In this document: positions 35,750-43,099 of the stretch, piece by piece | Layout: the number at the start of each line of letters is the position of its first letter | Position numbering within the stretch: position 1 is the first letter of the stretch | DNA from: Yinghuangia soli | GTDB lineage: Bacteria; Actinomycetota; Actinomycetes; Streptomycetales; Streptomycetaceae | DNA: 64,000 bases | Assembly (NCBI RefSeq): GCF_021502675.1 | Contig: NZ_JAKFHA010000002.1 | Coordinates: forward strand, 173,670 to 237,669 | Direction of reading: 5' to 3' | The notes under the pieces: generated by a model | What the model saw: the letters and a program-made list of their open reading frames with translations, nothing else | Told to the model about the DNA's origin: nothing | Database searches by the model: none | Translations under genes and position numbers: made by a program

Positions 35750-35910
35750 GCTCGGCGCCTCCTTGACCGGATCCGGAAGCCGGCGAGGCGGCGGAGCGGC
35801 ACCGCGACCGGTCCGCCCCGGGTACCCGCAACCGTCCCGCCGCTCACCTCGGCCACCGCGTCCGCAATTCGTGTGCCCCGCCGGAATTCATTGCCGGTCC
35901 GGGGAATGCC

Positions 35911-37635
35911 TCAACCCTCGCCAGGTCCGGCATCGGTGCCGACGGCGTCGAGCGGCAGCTCCGCCCAGACGGTTTTGCCGCGTGGCCCCGTTCGCACGCC
36001 CCAATCCTGAGCGAGCTGGGCGACGAGGAGCAGGCCGCGGCCGCCTTCGTCGTCGTCGAGCGAGCGACGCACACGCGGCGCGGCACTGCTGCTGTCGGCG
36101 ACCTCGCAGGCCAGGGTTCTCTCCCGGAGGATCAGCCGCAGGCCGATTTCCCCGGCGGAGTACCGCACGCCGTTGGTGACGAGTTCGCTGACCAGCAGTT
36201 CGGCGGTGAACACCAGGTCGTGGAGTCCCCACTCGGCCAGTTTTCGGGCGGTGAGCCGACGCGCTTCCGCGGCGCTTTCGGGGAGGTTCCGCAGCGACCA
36301 GGCCGCGGTGCGGTCGCCGCCCAGCACCCGGGTCCGGACCAGCACGAGGAGCGCGTCGTCCTTGGGGCCGTCGGGGAAGGCCTCGGTGAGGACGGCGTCG
36401 CAGGCCGGCTGGAGTTCGCCGCCGGCGGCGCGGAGTGCGTCGGCCAGTACGGGCGCCGGGTCGCCGGACAGGCTCGAGGTGTGCAAGGCCAGGACGCTGC
36501 CCGCGTTCAGCGGGACGGAGGTGACCGGGAAGCGGCCCTCGCCCGGACCGCCCAGCGGCGGCCCGGCCGGCGCGTCGATCACCGCGGCGGTGCCGTCCGG
36601 GGCGACCGCGGAGGGCGCCGGATGCCCGGCCCGGGCAATCGCGCAGGTGCCCGCGATCGGGTCGTACACGGCCACGACGCATCCGGCGGTGAGGACGTCG
36701 GGGAGGGGGTGGTCGTCGGCCAGGGCGGGGCGTCCCATCGCGGTCTCCACGGCCAGGTCGTGGACGCGGCCGAGGATCTCGTCGGGGCCCAGGTCCAGGG
36801 CCGCGAGTGCGGCGATGGCGGTGCTGACCTGTCCCATGAGGCTGACCGCGGCCATGCCCTTGCCGTCGATCTCCCCGACGACGCAGGCGATGCGGGCGCC
36901 GGACAGCGGGAGCACGTCGAACCAGCTGCCGGACGCGGCCACCGGCAGGTACGTCCACGCCGTCTCGGCGGCGACGTGGGCGGGGAGCCGGCGCGGTACG
37001 AGGTTGCGCTGCACCAGGCGCGCCAGCGCCCGCTCGCGGGTGTGGCGGCGGGCGTTGTCCAGGCATGCGGACGCATAGGCCGCCAGCCCGGCGGCTTCGC
37101 CCAAGTCCGGCTCGGCGAACGCCGCGGAGGAGCCCAAGCGGTACAGCGAGACCATCCCCAGCACGACCCCGCGCACGGTCAGCGGCACCGCGATCATCGA
37201 GTGCGCGGCCTCGGCCCGGGCCAGCCGGGCGCGTTCGGGGTCCCGGCGCAGCCACACGTCGTCCGCGGCAAGCCTGCGCACCAGCCGGGGCCGCAGATCG
37301 CCCAGCACCTGCGCGTACGGCGACCCGAACTGCAGCCCCCAGGCATCGCCGACGGCATGGACCGCAGGTGGTGCGGCGCGACGGGCGGCCGCGGCTGCGG
37401 CGCGCCGTACGGTCACCTGTCCGGCGACCGGGCCGGGCGCCGGCGCGTCGCCGTGCAGCACCGCGTCGAGCAGGTCCACGACGGCGACGTCGGCCAGCCC
37501 CTGCACCGCCACCTCCGCAAGCTCCGCGGCGGTGCGGAACAGGTCCAGGGACGTGCCGATGTGTGCGGCGCCGGACTCCAGCAGGCGCAGTCTGGCGCTG
37601 TCGGTTCGCTCGGCGGCTGAGCCGTCTTGCGGCAT
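35911..37635 (-). CDS. GAF / SpoIIE-like phosphatase / HATPase regulator
   Basis: The 574-aa protein has a GAF-like sensor (about residues 20-190), a SpoIIE/PP2C-type domain (about 205-440) and a C-terminal RsbW-like ATPase (ELLVSELVTNGVRYSA with the N-box Asn, and DDEGGRGLLLVAQLA). This architecture is typical of streptomycete anti-sigma/anti-anti-sigma switches. Two metal-site positions look altered: the usual GGDW(Y/F)D is SGSWFD and GDVxGxG is GEIDGKG. The late DDALLVLVR Asp pair is kept. It may be a weak or pseudo-phosphatase. Confidence 0.82.
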   Translation of the reverse strand: MPQDGSAAERTDSARLRLLESGAAHIGTSLDLFRTAAELAEVAVQGLADVAVVDLLDAVLHGDAPAPGPVAGQVTVRRAAAAAARRAAPPAVHAVGDAWGLQFGSPYAQVLGDLRPRLVRRLAADDVWLRRDPERARLARAEAAHSMIAVPLTVRGVVLGMVSLYRLGSSAAFAEPDLGEAAGLAAYASACLDNARRHTRERALARLVQRNLVPRRLPAHVAAETAWTYLPVAASGSWFDVLPLSGARIACVVGEIDGKGMAAVSLMGQVSTAIAALAALDLGPDEILGRVHDLAVETAMGRPALADDHPLPDVLTAGCVVAVYDPIAGTCAIARAGHPAPSAVAPDGTAAVIDAPAGPPLGGPGEGRFPVTSVPLNAGSVLALHTSSLSGDPAPVLADALRAAGGELQPACDAVLTEAFPDGPKDDALLVLVRTRVLGGDRTAAWSLRNLPESAAEARRLTARKLAEWGLHDLVFTAELLVSELVTNGVRYSAGEIGLRLILRERTLACEVADSSSAAPRVRRSLDDDEGGRGLLLVAQLAQDWGVRTGPRGKTVWAELPLDAVGTDAGPGEG

Positions 37636-37792
37636 GAGTGACCTCCCGGCATGCGGCCAACGGTGCGGCGGCGCGGTACGCCTGCCTTGCCGCGCCGGTA
37701 CCTCGGAGGAGCCCCGGATAATCCGCGGATGCCGAGCTCCCCCGGCCGCCCCGGCCGTGCGTCGGCCCGCGAACCTTCGCATAATCGAATAT

Positions 37793-38047
37793 ATGGGAGA
37801 CAAACGGCGAAATGCTGACAAGCCACCCATGGTGACCGTCCGCGGCAAGGACTACCGCCTGCGCACGCTCGCGCTCGCTCTCCTGGGCGTGCTGGCGGTC
37901 TGGTTCGTCGTCGCGAACACCGAGTCGGTCGAGATCCGGCTCTGGATTCCCACGGTCAGCCTGCCGCTGTGGCTGGTCCTGGCGGTCACCCTGCTGGTGG
38001 GCATCACGATCGGGCTGCTGATCGCCCGCCGCCGTACCAAGGCGTAG
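37793..38047 (+). CDS. LapA-domain (DUF1049) small membrane protein
   Basis: An 84-aa protein with two spans (TLALALLGVLAVWFVVANT and WLVLAVTLLVGITIGLLIA) separated by VEIRLWIPTVSLPL. The motif N-x-x-x-V-x-(I/L)-(R)-(L/F) between spans is characteristic of the LapA domain, also called DUF1049. Its role in membrane or surface assembly is poorly known. Divergent from the SpoIIE-like gene. Confidence 0.75.
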   Translation: MGDKRRNADKPPMVTVRGKDYRLRTLALALLGVLAVWFVVANTESVEIRLWIPTVSLPLWLVLAVTLLVGITIGLLIARRRTKA

Positions 38048-38093
38048 TCGGGAGTGGCCGCCCGCGACCGGCCGGAGAACGGAGGCTGTACGG

Positions 38094-38642
38094 ATGTTCG
38101 GTGAACGGCGGAAGCGCCGGAGGGCCAACCGCGCCTTCGACCGGGGCGACGATGTCACCCGATACCGGATGCGCCAGAAGATGTTCTCGATCGGCGACGA
38201 CTTCTGGATCGACGACGACGAGGGCGAGCACCTGTACAAGGTCGACGGCAAGGCACTGCGCCTGCGCAAGACCTTTGTCATCGAGAACCGCGACGGGCAG
38301 CGCGTGGCCGCGGTGCAGAGCCGCCCGGCGCGGATCAAGGAGTCGATGGAGATCGAGGACGCCCACGGCAACCGCATCGCCCTGGTCAAGAAGGCCATGG
38401 TGGGGCCGGTCCGCGACCGGTGGCGCATCAAGCAGGAGAACGGCCCGGAGCTGACCGTGCACGGCAACATCCTCGACCACGAATACACCGTCGAGGACGA
38501 CGGGTTCACCGTCGCCGAGGTCTCCAAGAAGTGGGGCCGCCTGCGTGACACGTACGGCCTGGCCATCGGCCCTGATGCCGACCACGCCACCGTCCTCGCG
38601 GCAGCCATCGCCATCGACACGATGGCGCATCCGGGCGACTGA
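38094..38642 (+). CDS. LURP-one-related (DUF567) protein
   Basis: The 182-aa protein has the tubby-like LURP-one core: YRMRQKMFSIGDDFWIDDDE, YKVDGKALRLRKTFVIEN, then DRWRIKQENGPELTVHGNIL. It begins 46 bp after the LapA-like gene, probably in one transcript. LURP-one proteins have a beta-barrel fold related to phospholipid scramblases; the bacterial function is unknown. Confidence 0.85.
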   Translation: MFGERRKRRRANRAFDRGDDVTRYRMRQKMFSIGDDFWIDDDEGEHLYKVDGKALRLRKTFVIENRDGQRVAAVQSRPARIKESMEIEDAHGNRIALVKKAMVGPVRDRWRIKQENGPELTVHGNILDHEYTVEDDGFTVAEVSKKWGRLRDTYGLAIGPDADHATVLAAAIAIDTMAHPGD

Positions 38643-38718
38643 CCCAGAACCGGCGCCCCGGCGCCCCCCGGCGGCCTCGGAGTCGCCTGCGGTGCAGCGC
38701 GATCCGATCCATGCCTGA

Positions 38719-38814
38719 GTACGGACCTACATCGACGCGATGGTCACCGAAGAGTGGCCGCTGCTTGCCGCCGGCGAGACCTCCGCACGGCTGGACGCCA
38801 TGACCGGGAACTAG
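38719..38814 (+). pseudogene. C-terminal fragment of a DUF4239-like protein
   Basis: Thirty-one codons ending in TAG read VRTYIDAMVTEEWPLLAAGE and onward, resembling a conserved central piece of DUF4239 (bestrophin-like) membrane proteins. A stop codon lies directly upstream in frame and there is no start. It looks like debris left at the insertion site of the integrative element. Confidence 0.45.
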
Positions 38815-38823
38815 ACAACGAAC

Positions 38824-38850
38824 AGGGCCCAGGTCTATGACCTGGGCCCT
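38824..38850. terminator. tRNA-Gly terminator copy at attL
   Basis: AGGGCCCAGGTC and GACCTGGGCCCT pair around TAT, 5 bp from the tRNA 3'-end fragment. A related hairpin occurs at the right att copy (51599-51625). On the leftward strand it follows the CCA end of the tRNA sequence. Confidence 0.7.
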
Positions 38851-38855
38851 AAGTC

Positions 38856-38899
38856 TGGAGCGGGCGACGAGAATCGAACTCGCGCTCTGAGCTTGGGAA
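38856..38899 (-). other. attL: 3' end of tRNA-Gly(CCC)
   Basis: Forty-four bases identical to 51631-51674. Read leftward they give anticodon loop TTCCCAA, the T arm GCGAGTTCGATTCTCGT, acceptor CGCCCGCT and CCA. The 5' half of a tRNA does not follow. This is the crossover repeat of the element. Confidence 0.85.
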
Positions 38900-39008
38900 T
38901 CACAGCGGCGATCAACCCAATCAGCCACCTGACCTGTATGAACGCATCTTGACCGCTCGTGACCGTGGGCCTCCTGGCGCCGCTCCTGACCGCGGTTTAC
39001 CGGCCCTT

Positions 39009-39027
39009 AGGGCACGTCTAGGGCACG
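39009..39027. promoter_or_regulatory. Putative integrase arm-type sites, left
   Basis: Two AGGGCACG copies lie 11 bp apart (AGGGCACGTCTAGGGCACG), 110 bp inside attL. The same doublet occurs at 51551-51569 inside attR. Repeats flanking both att sites suit integrase arm binding. Confidence 0.55.
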
Positions 39028-39053
39028 TGACCAGCGGCCGACCGGAGCACGGC

Positions 39054-39572
39054 TCAGAACGTTCGCCACTCGGTGTCGGGAACGTGCTCCCAAACACCCA
39101 TGGCCCACTCATGGATCATGAACAGCGGTCGACTGAGCACCACATCGCCGGCACGCTGCACACGCATGATGAGCCCAAGATCCCGAACTGACGCGTTCCC
39201 TTCATGCGTCCAGGACAACTCAAGCCCCTGCGCCTCGGTGTGATCACAGATCCAGTCAGTCAGCTCCGAGGGGACGCAGCCGACCAAGGACACACCGTCC
39301 AGCGTGACTTGCGGACCATCGCTCGCGTCGACAGCGACACACGCCAGACGTCCGTCACCGCTGTAGTAGGCCGTCACGCCAATGTGGTGGAACTGCTCCG
39401 CGATGGCCTCTTGCGAACGCAGCTGTGAGCGACTCGAGGTTGCGGACGGGCAGTCCAATGCCTCGCCAACCTCGCCGGCGGTCATCCCAAATCGTAAGGG
39501 CCCGACCCCGACGAGCGGCTTGAACGCCCAGCGCTCATGTTGACCATCCAGCCTGGCATCCCGAAGCCCCAT
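39054..39572 (-). CDS. Hypothetical protein near attL
   Basis: About 172 aa, soluble and acidic: FKPLVGVGPLRFGMTAGEVGEAL at the N-terminus, then alternating strands (VTAYYSGDGRLACVAVDA, VTLDGVSLVG). I recognise this type from other streptomycete genomes only as an unnamed family. ATG 39572 is chosen over an in-frame TTG 39584; no good ribosome site is present for either. It is the first cargo gene inside the element. Confidence 0.6.
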   Translation of the reverse strand: MGLRDARLDGQHERWAFKPLVGVGPLRFGMTAGEVGEALDCPSATSSRSQLRSQEAIAEQFHHIGVTAYYSGDGRLACVAVDASDGPQVTLDGVSLVGCVPSELTDWICDHTEAQGLELSWTHEGNASVRDLGLIMRVQRAGDVVLSRPLFMIHEWAMGVWEHVPDTEWRTF

Positions 39573-39765
39573 GGGGGGACCCAATCATGCGGGCGGGTCA
39601 GAGTCGGAGTTCACCCCGCAGACACACGGCTCCGTAGGCACCCGGAGGCCGCACCTGCCTTGCTGGTGGCTTCCCGGCTGACCCCACGCGGCCAGGTCCG
39701 AACCGTCCCGGCACGCCTCGGACATGGTGTGAGTTTCCGCTGTGTTGCGCAATCGGGACGAACGT

Positions 39766-40965
39766 CTAATCCTCAGACGCAATGTGCCCAAGATTTCCTA
39801 GTAGTGCGTGCGGAGGAGCACCCAGCAACTCGCTCAGCATGTGCACCAGAACTGCTGAAGTATTTACCAGATCGCTAACAAGTGGCCCCACTTCTCCATC
39901 CCTTTGAAGTATGAGGTTGATGACTCTCCCGGTCTCCTCGAGATCGCCCATCAAGAATGTGGAAAGCAGTGCGGAGGCCCGCGTCCCGTCAGTGGGTAGC
40001 GACGGAGGTGGGCTTGGTTCTTCAATGCACAATTCGGCGAAAGGATCCTCCGTTTCTGAAGCCGCCAGAATGGCCACCAGTGAATCCTGGTCGGGGAACG
40101 TGCGAACAGAGAAGTTGATATTCCCGTGTGCATCAGCGCTCCTGGGTAGTCGGAAGAGCGCCGCATTTCCGCTCATGCCGTTCAGCGACTCTATAGACTT
40201 GATCAGGATCGGACTAAAATTGATGCATCGGCGCAGGATGATACGCAGCATCTGCTCTTCGACAGTTGCGTAGCCTTCCATCGCGTCTTCCATGAGTGGA
40301 ACGAGAGGAATCTTTTCAGGCCAGGTGTTCAGTAGCGCCTTGGCATGCTTGCTCCACTTGAATCGTGCCGTGAGCAGTCGGGATCTGTCGAGGCTGAGTA
40401 CGATTCTCCGGTTGGGTGCAGATCCTGAGATGTCTAGGTAGCCGGATGGAATTCCGCAATGCTGTGTATAGTCTCGCAGATTATAGAGAAAGCGGTAGCC
40501 GTCATGGCTGTCGAATGCGCCACTCGTCGCTGCTTTGTATGCGATCATCTCGGCGCTTTTTTCGCCGAAGGCATTCAGGATGAAATCTCGCTCATTCTCT
40601 AGGTAGAGGCGTGTCGCAGCTAGCCAATTGGTGACCTCTGCCATGACGGATTTATTGACTGGGCCCCTCTGTGCGCGGCGAAAATCACCGCCGAATCGCT
40701 CAACATTCGCCAATGATTCAATCATCGTTCTGATGTTGAAAAAGCTTCGCTGGATGAGTTCGAATGCGCTGCGTTCAACCAAGGCCTCATAGGTATCAAT
40801 TGCCTCGATGTGGCGGTCGAACTCGGCATCAGAAATTTCCCGCGCTATCCTTACGGACATGCCCCGTTGCCCAGGTTTCTGTTCCCAGGTTCCTAGGGCG
40901 TAACCCCCCAAACTGTCAGCTGGAGGTGGGGTTGTGGCCATGATCGGATTTTCGTTGTCAGGCAT
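39766..40965 (-). CDS. Unknown 399-aa cargo protein (defence candidate by location)
   Basis: A soluble, mostly helical protein without signal or membrane spans. Distinct segments are RTMIESLANVERFGGDFRRAQ, NERDFILNAFGEKSAEMI and DYTQHCGIPSGYLDI. GC is close to 50 %, far below the core genes, with many AT-ending codons, which indicates recent acquisition. It lies between the hypothetical protein at 39054 and a tRNA-Arg scar, next to an AbiTii-like gene. No family is recognised and no catalytic motif is obvious. Confidence 0.65.
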   Translation of the reverse strand: MPDNENPIMATTPPPADSLGGYALGTWEQKPGQRGMSVRIAREISDAEFDRHIEAIDTYEALVERSAFELIQRSFFNIRTMIESLANVERFGGDFRRAQRGPVNKSVMAEVTNWLAATRLYLENERDFILNAFGEKSAEMIAYKAATSGAFDSHDGYRFLYNLRDYTQHCGIPSGYLDISGSAPNRRIVLSLDRSRLLTARFKWSKHAKALLNTWPEKIPLVPLMEDAMEGYATVEEQMLRIILRRCINFSPILIKSIESLNGMSGNAALFRLPRSADAHGNINFSVRTFPDQDSLVAILAASETEDPFAELCIEEPSPPPSLPTDGTRASALLSTFLMGDLEETGRVINLILQRDGEVGPLVSDLVNTSAVLVHMLSELLGAPPHALLGNLGHIASED

Positions 40966-41325
40966 GCGCACCCACTTAAGTCCACGGATCTCCAAGGGTA
41001 GAGCTGTCCCGCCTATGCGGCGACAGAGTTTGGTGGACCCAGTGCAACGGTGGCTGTGATGCACAGCTTCACTGCCTTGTGGACGGCCTCGACCTGATCG
41101 GCTGCCACTCGGCACGCAGTGCGTTCGCGCCGGCCAGCCGACCGAGCGGCTCCACCAGGCACTGCACGAGTGAGGGTCAGCGCGAGGGCGCCGATGGGCT
41201 AAACGCTCAGGTGCGACGGAGCCTGATGGGGGACTAAGAGTACGCATCAGGCACGAGCGGGCAGCTGAGCGGGTATTCACCCAGCCCCTGCTCTGACTGT
41301 GGGAACCCGAGTGCTCTGCGCAAGC

Positions 41326-41358
41326 AAGAGGCCCTTCCTTGACTGGGAAGGGCCTCTT
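41326..41358. terminator. Terminator beside the tRNA-Arg remnant
   Basis: Perfect 13-bp arms AAGAGGCCCTTCC and GGAAGGGCCTCTT surround a 7-nt loop. It lies where a tRNA terminator would be, 4 bp from the CCA end of the remnant. Confidence 0.7.
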
Positions 41359-41361
41359 GGC

Positions 41362-41405
41362 TGGGGCGCTCGGGAGGATTCCAACCTGCAACGTTTGATC
41401 CGTAG
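41362..41405 (-). other. Remnant of tRNA-Arg(ACG) 3' half, probable old att scar
   Basis: Read leftward the segment gives CTACGGATC (anticodon-loop-like), GTTGCAGGTTGGAATCCTCC (T arm with TTG instead of TTC) and GAGCGCCCCA. It resembles the 3' part of tRNA-Arg with substitutions that would spoil the T loop. No 5' half is present. The remaining part of 40,966-41,463 has no gene I can support. Confidence 0.55.
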
Positions 41406-41463
41406 CTCGCGCAAGACGGACACCCGAGGCCGTAGAAGGTTGCTACTCCTGTAATGACTTTGG

Positions 41464-42384
41464 CTATCCGAAGTAGCTTAGAACGGTATCCGTCACGACG
41501 TTGGTCGCAACCCCCGTTCCAACAGCTGTGGCAGATGTCCTACCCAGGGACATAATCCGTCCTAGCCAACCTTGGACACGTGGACCCGCCGACGCGGCAT
41601 CTGGCGCCTCGGCTCGGTCGCCTGCCAGCGCCTCGCTTAGTTCAGTTAGTAGATCTTCGTTGACGCCGAGATCTCGAAGGTGCTGAACAAGCTCCTCGTC
41701 GCTCTTCGGCGTATTCACGAATGAATTTTGAGTGAAATTCGACGACCCTTGCGCCACATTGGCTGGGCCATTGATGATGGTGTTGAAGATGTCATTGCCT
41801 TTTTCGGCCGTCACTAGTGAATCTCCTGCCTTTTCTCCTGCTTCTGGGTCCTCTTGCTCCAATTTCAACGCAAAGTCGAGGACACGTGTACGGACGGCAT
41901 CGACCACTGCCTTCATCTCGGACGGCGGCACCGAATTCCAGATGGCAATGGCTCCCATGTCCGGGTACAGGGTGAACTCTCCAGCTTCCTGGCCTGCATT
42001 GAAGCTCGCTACTGCGGCACCGGGCCACGGGGAACTAAGCATTCCGTCGCCAGATCGAGCCGCCAGATCCTCGATCGCTGAAACGCTCTGGCGCAAGAAG
42101 ATCTTATCGAGATCACGAAATCTGGCGGGGAGCAATTCTGTTGCAACTTGGACATTAGAAAGACTTGAATTGAACGGCCCTAGGAACTTGCCTCTAACCT
42201 CACAAGGGATCGGGCCCCGATATTCAGGGACCTCTCCTGTATAGCCATTCAGTTCATGGCCAATCCAGGTCAGGGCTTCGGTGATTCCTAGCCTCGTCGC
42301 GAGAACTCGTGCCTTTCTGAGCAGACTCGCCGTTGAGGTTGATTCTCCGGCCGCCTCGATGATGATGTCCTGCAACAGAGCCAT
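41464..42384 (-). CDS. AbiTii-domain protein (abortive-infection-like)
   Basis: The 306-aa protein begins MALLQDIIIEAAGESTSTAS, continues LLRKARVLATRLG, then ALTWIGHELNGY and VPEYRG. This is the N-terminal AbiTii pattern (about residues 1-75). A middle region holds GNDIFNTIINGPANVAQGSS and NFTQNSF, and the C-terminus is a Gly/Ala/Thr-rich hydrophobic helix (TSATAVGTGVATNVVTDTVL) that could insert into the membrane. AbiTii proteins are linked to phage-induced growth arrest. GC is lower than the core genes. It is transcribed alone. Confidence 0.7.
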   Translation of the reverse strand: MALLQDIIIEAAGESTSTASLLRKARVLATRLGITEALTWIGHELNGYTGEVPEYRGPIPCEVRGKFLGPFNSSLSNVQVATELLPARFRDLDKIFLRQSVSAIEDLAARSGDGMLSSPWPGAAVASFNAGQEAGEFTLYPDMGAIAIWNSVPPSEMKAVVDAVRTRVLDFALKLEQEDPEAGEKAGDSLVTAEKGNDIFNTIINGPANVAQGSSNFTQNSFVNTPKSDEELVQHLRDLGVNEDLLTELSEALAGDRAEAPDAASAGPRVQGWLGRIMSLGRTSATAVGTGVATNVVTDTVLSYFG

Positions 42385-42483
42385 GAGTTTCCCAGGGGCG
42401 CAGCGTCGCCCGCGGAGCTCCCGCGGGCCTCTAGTCTGCCCTCAACCCGGCATCTGTGTCTGGCAATGCAGGCAGGCCGCCCC

Positions 42484-42538
42484 GGGGGGGGGGGGGGGCC
42501 CGGCGGGCCCGCCCCCCCCCCCCCCCCCCCCCCCCCCC
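42484..42538. repeat. Homopolymer block: G15 and C27
   Basis: A run of 15 G (42484-42498), a 13-bp GC linker and a run of 27 C (42512-42538). They could fold on each other. It lies in a 411-bp gap (42,385-42,795) with no recognisable gene. It may be an assembly error, a slippage hotspot or a real structure. Confidence 0.8.
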
Positions 42539-42795
42539 GCGGCAGGTGATGGCGCGCCCGTCAGGGCGCGGCCTTGATCCAGTAGAGAACAATTCGGCAG
42601 TTGATCTGCTTGGGACTTCGTCACGCGCGGACGAGTGGCAGCCAGGCCGCGACCGGAGGCATTCAAGTCCGGGAGGCAGGCGGAGTGGCACGCATCGTCA
42701 CGAACCGCGTAGGGGGATCGGGGGAAGGACGGAACTTCCCCCGGATCGGCCGGCAGGCCGATCGGCGCGGTACGCGTCCACGGACCGGCAACAGC

Positions 42796-43062
42796 TCAGC
42801 CTTCCTGGTCCTCCTTGGTGGGCCACCAAAGGCTCGCCAGCTTGACGTTGTCGCCGGCCTGAGCGGCCTTGACGCTCTGGGCGGCGCGGGTCAGGGAATT
42901 GGCGAGAAGGAGGGCGTCTTCGGGCGTCAGATAGATCTCGGACGACAGGTCCAGGCTGAGGCGGACCTCATTGGCTCCGGGATCGATGGCGACATCGAGT
43001 TCGGTCGTCTGCCCTCGGCTGTCCCGTAGGTCCAGCTGCCAATCACTCATGAAGCGGCTCAT
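42796..43062 (-). CDS. Small hypothetical protein
   Basis: An 88-aa acidic protein with VAIDPGANEVRLSLDLSSEI and LTPEDALLLANSLTRAAQSV, suggesting a short beta-sheet plus helix. The start may be 43062 or the second Met at 43050. It lies 37 bp downstream of the PP2C-like gene on the same strand, so it may belong to that operon. Family unknown. Confidence 0.6.
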   Translation of the reverse strand: MSRFMSDWQLDLRDSRGQTTELDVAIDPGANEVRLSLDLSSEIYLTPEDALLLANSLTRAAQSVKAAQAGDNVKLASLWWPTKEDQEG

Positions 43063-43099
43063 GCCCGAATCATCTCGGGGCGAGCAAACGCTTTGAGCG

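Noticed and set aside
38856-38935. A complete tRNA-Gly gene at attL
   Set aside because: Only the anticodon loop to CCA part is present. The next 36 bp cannot form the acceptor, D arm or 5' anticodon stem.
41029-41391. N-terminal extension of the 399-aa unknown protein
   Set aside because: The frame is open upstream of 40965 but runs through the tRNA-Arg remnant and its terminator. Protein-like composition begins at MPDNEN.
42456-42845. Proline/glycine-rich ORFs across the homopolymer block
   Set aside because: They are produced entirely by the G and C runs and lack ribosome sites or similarity.
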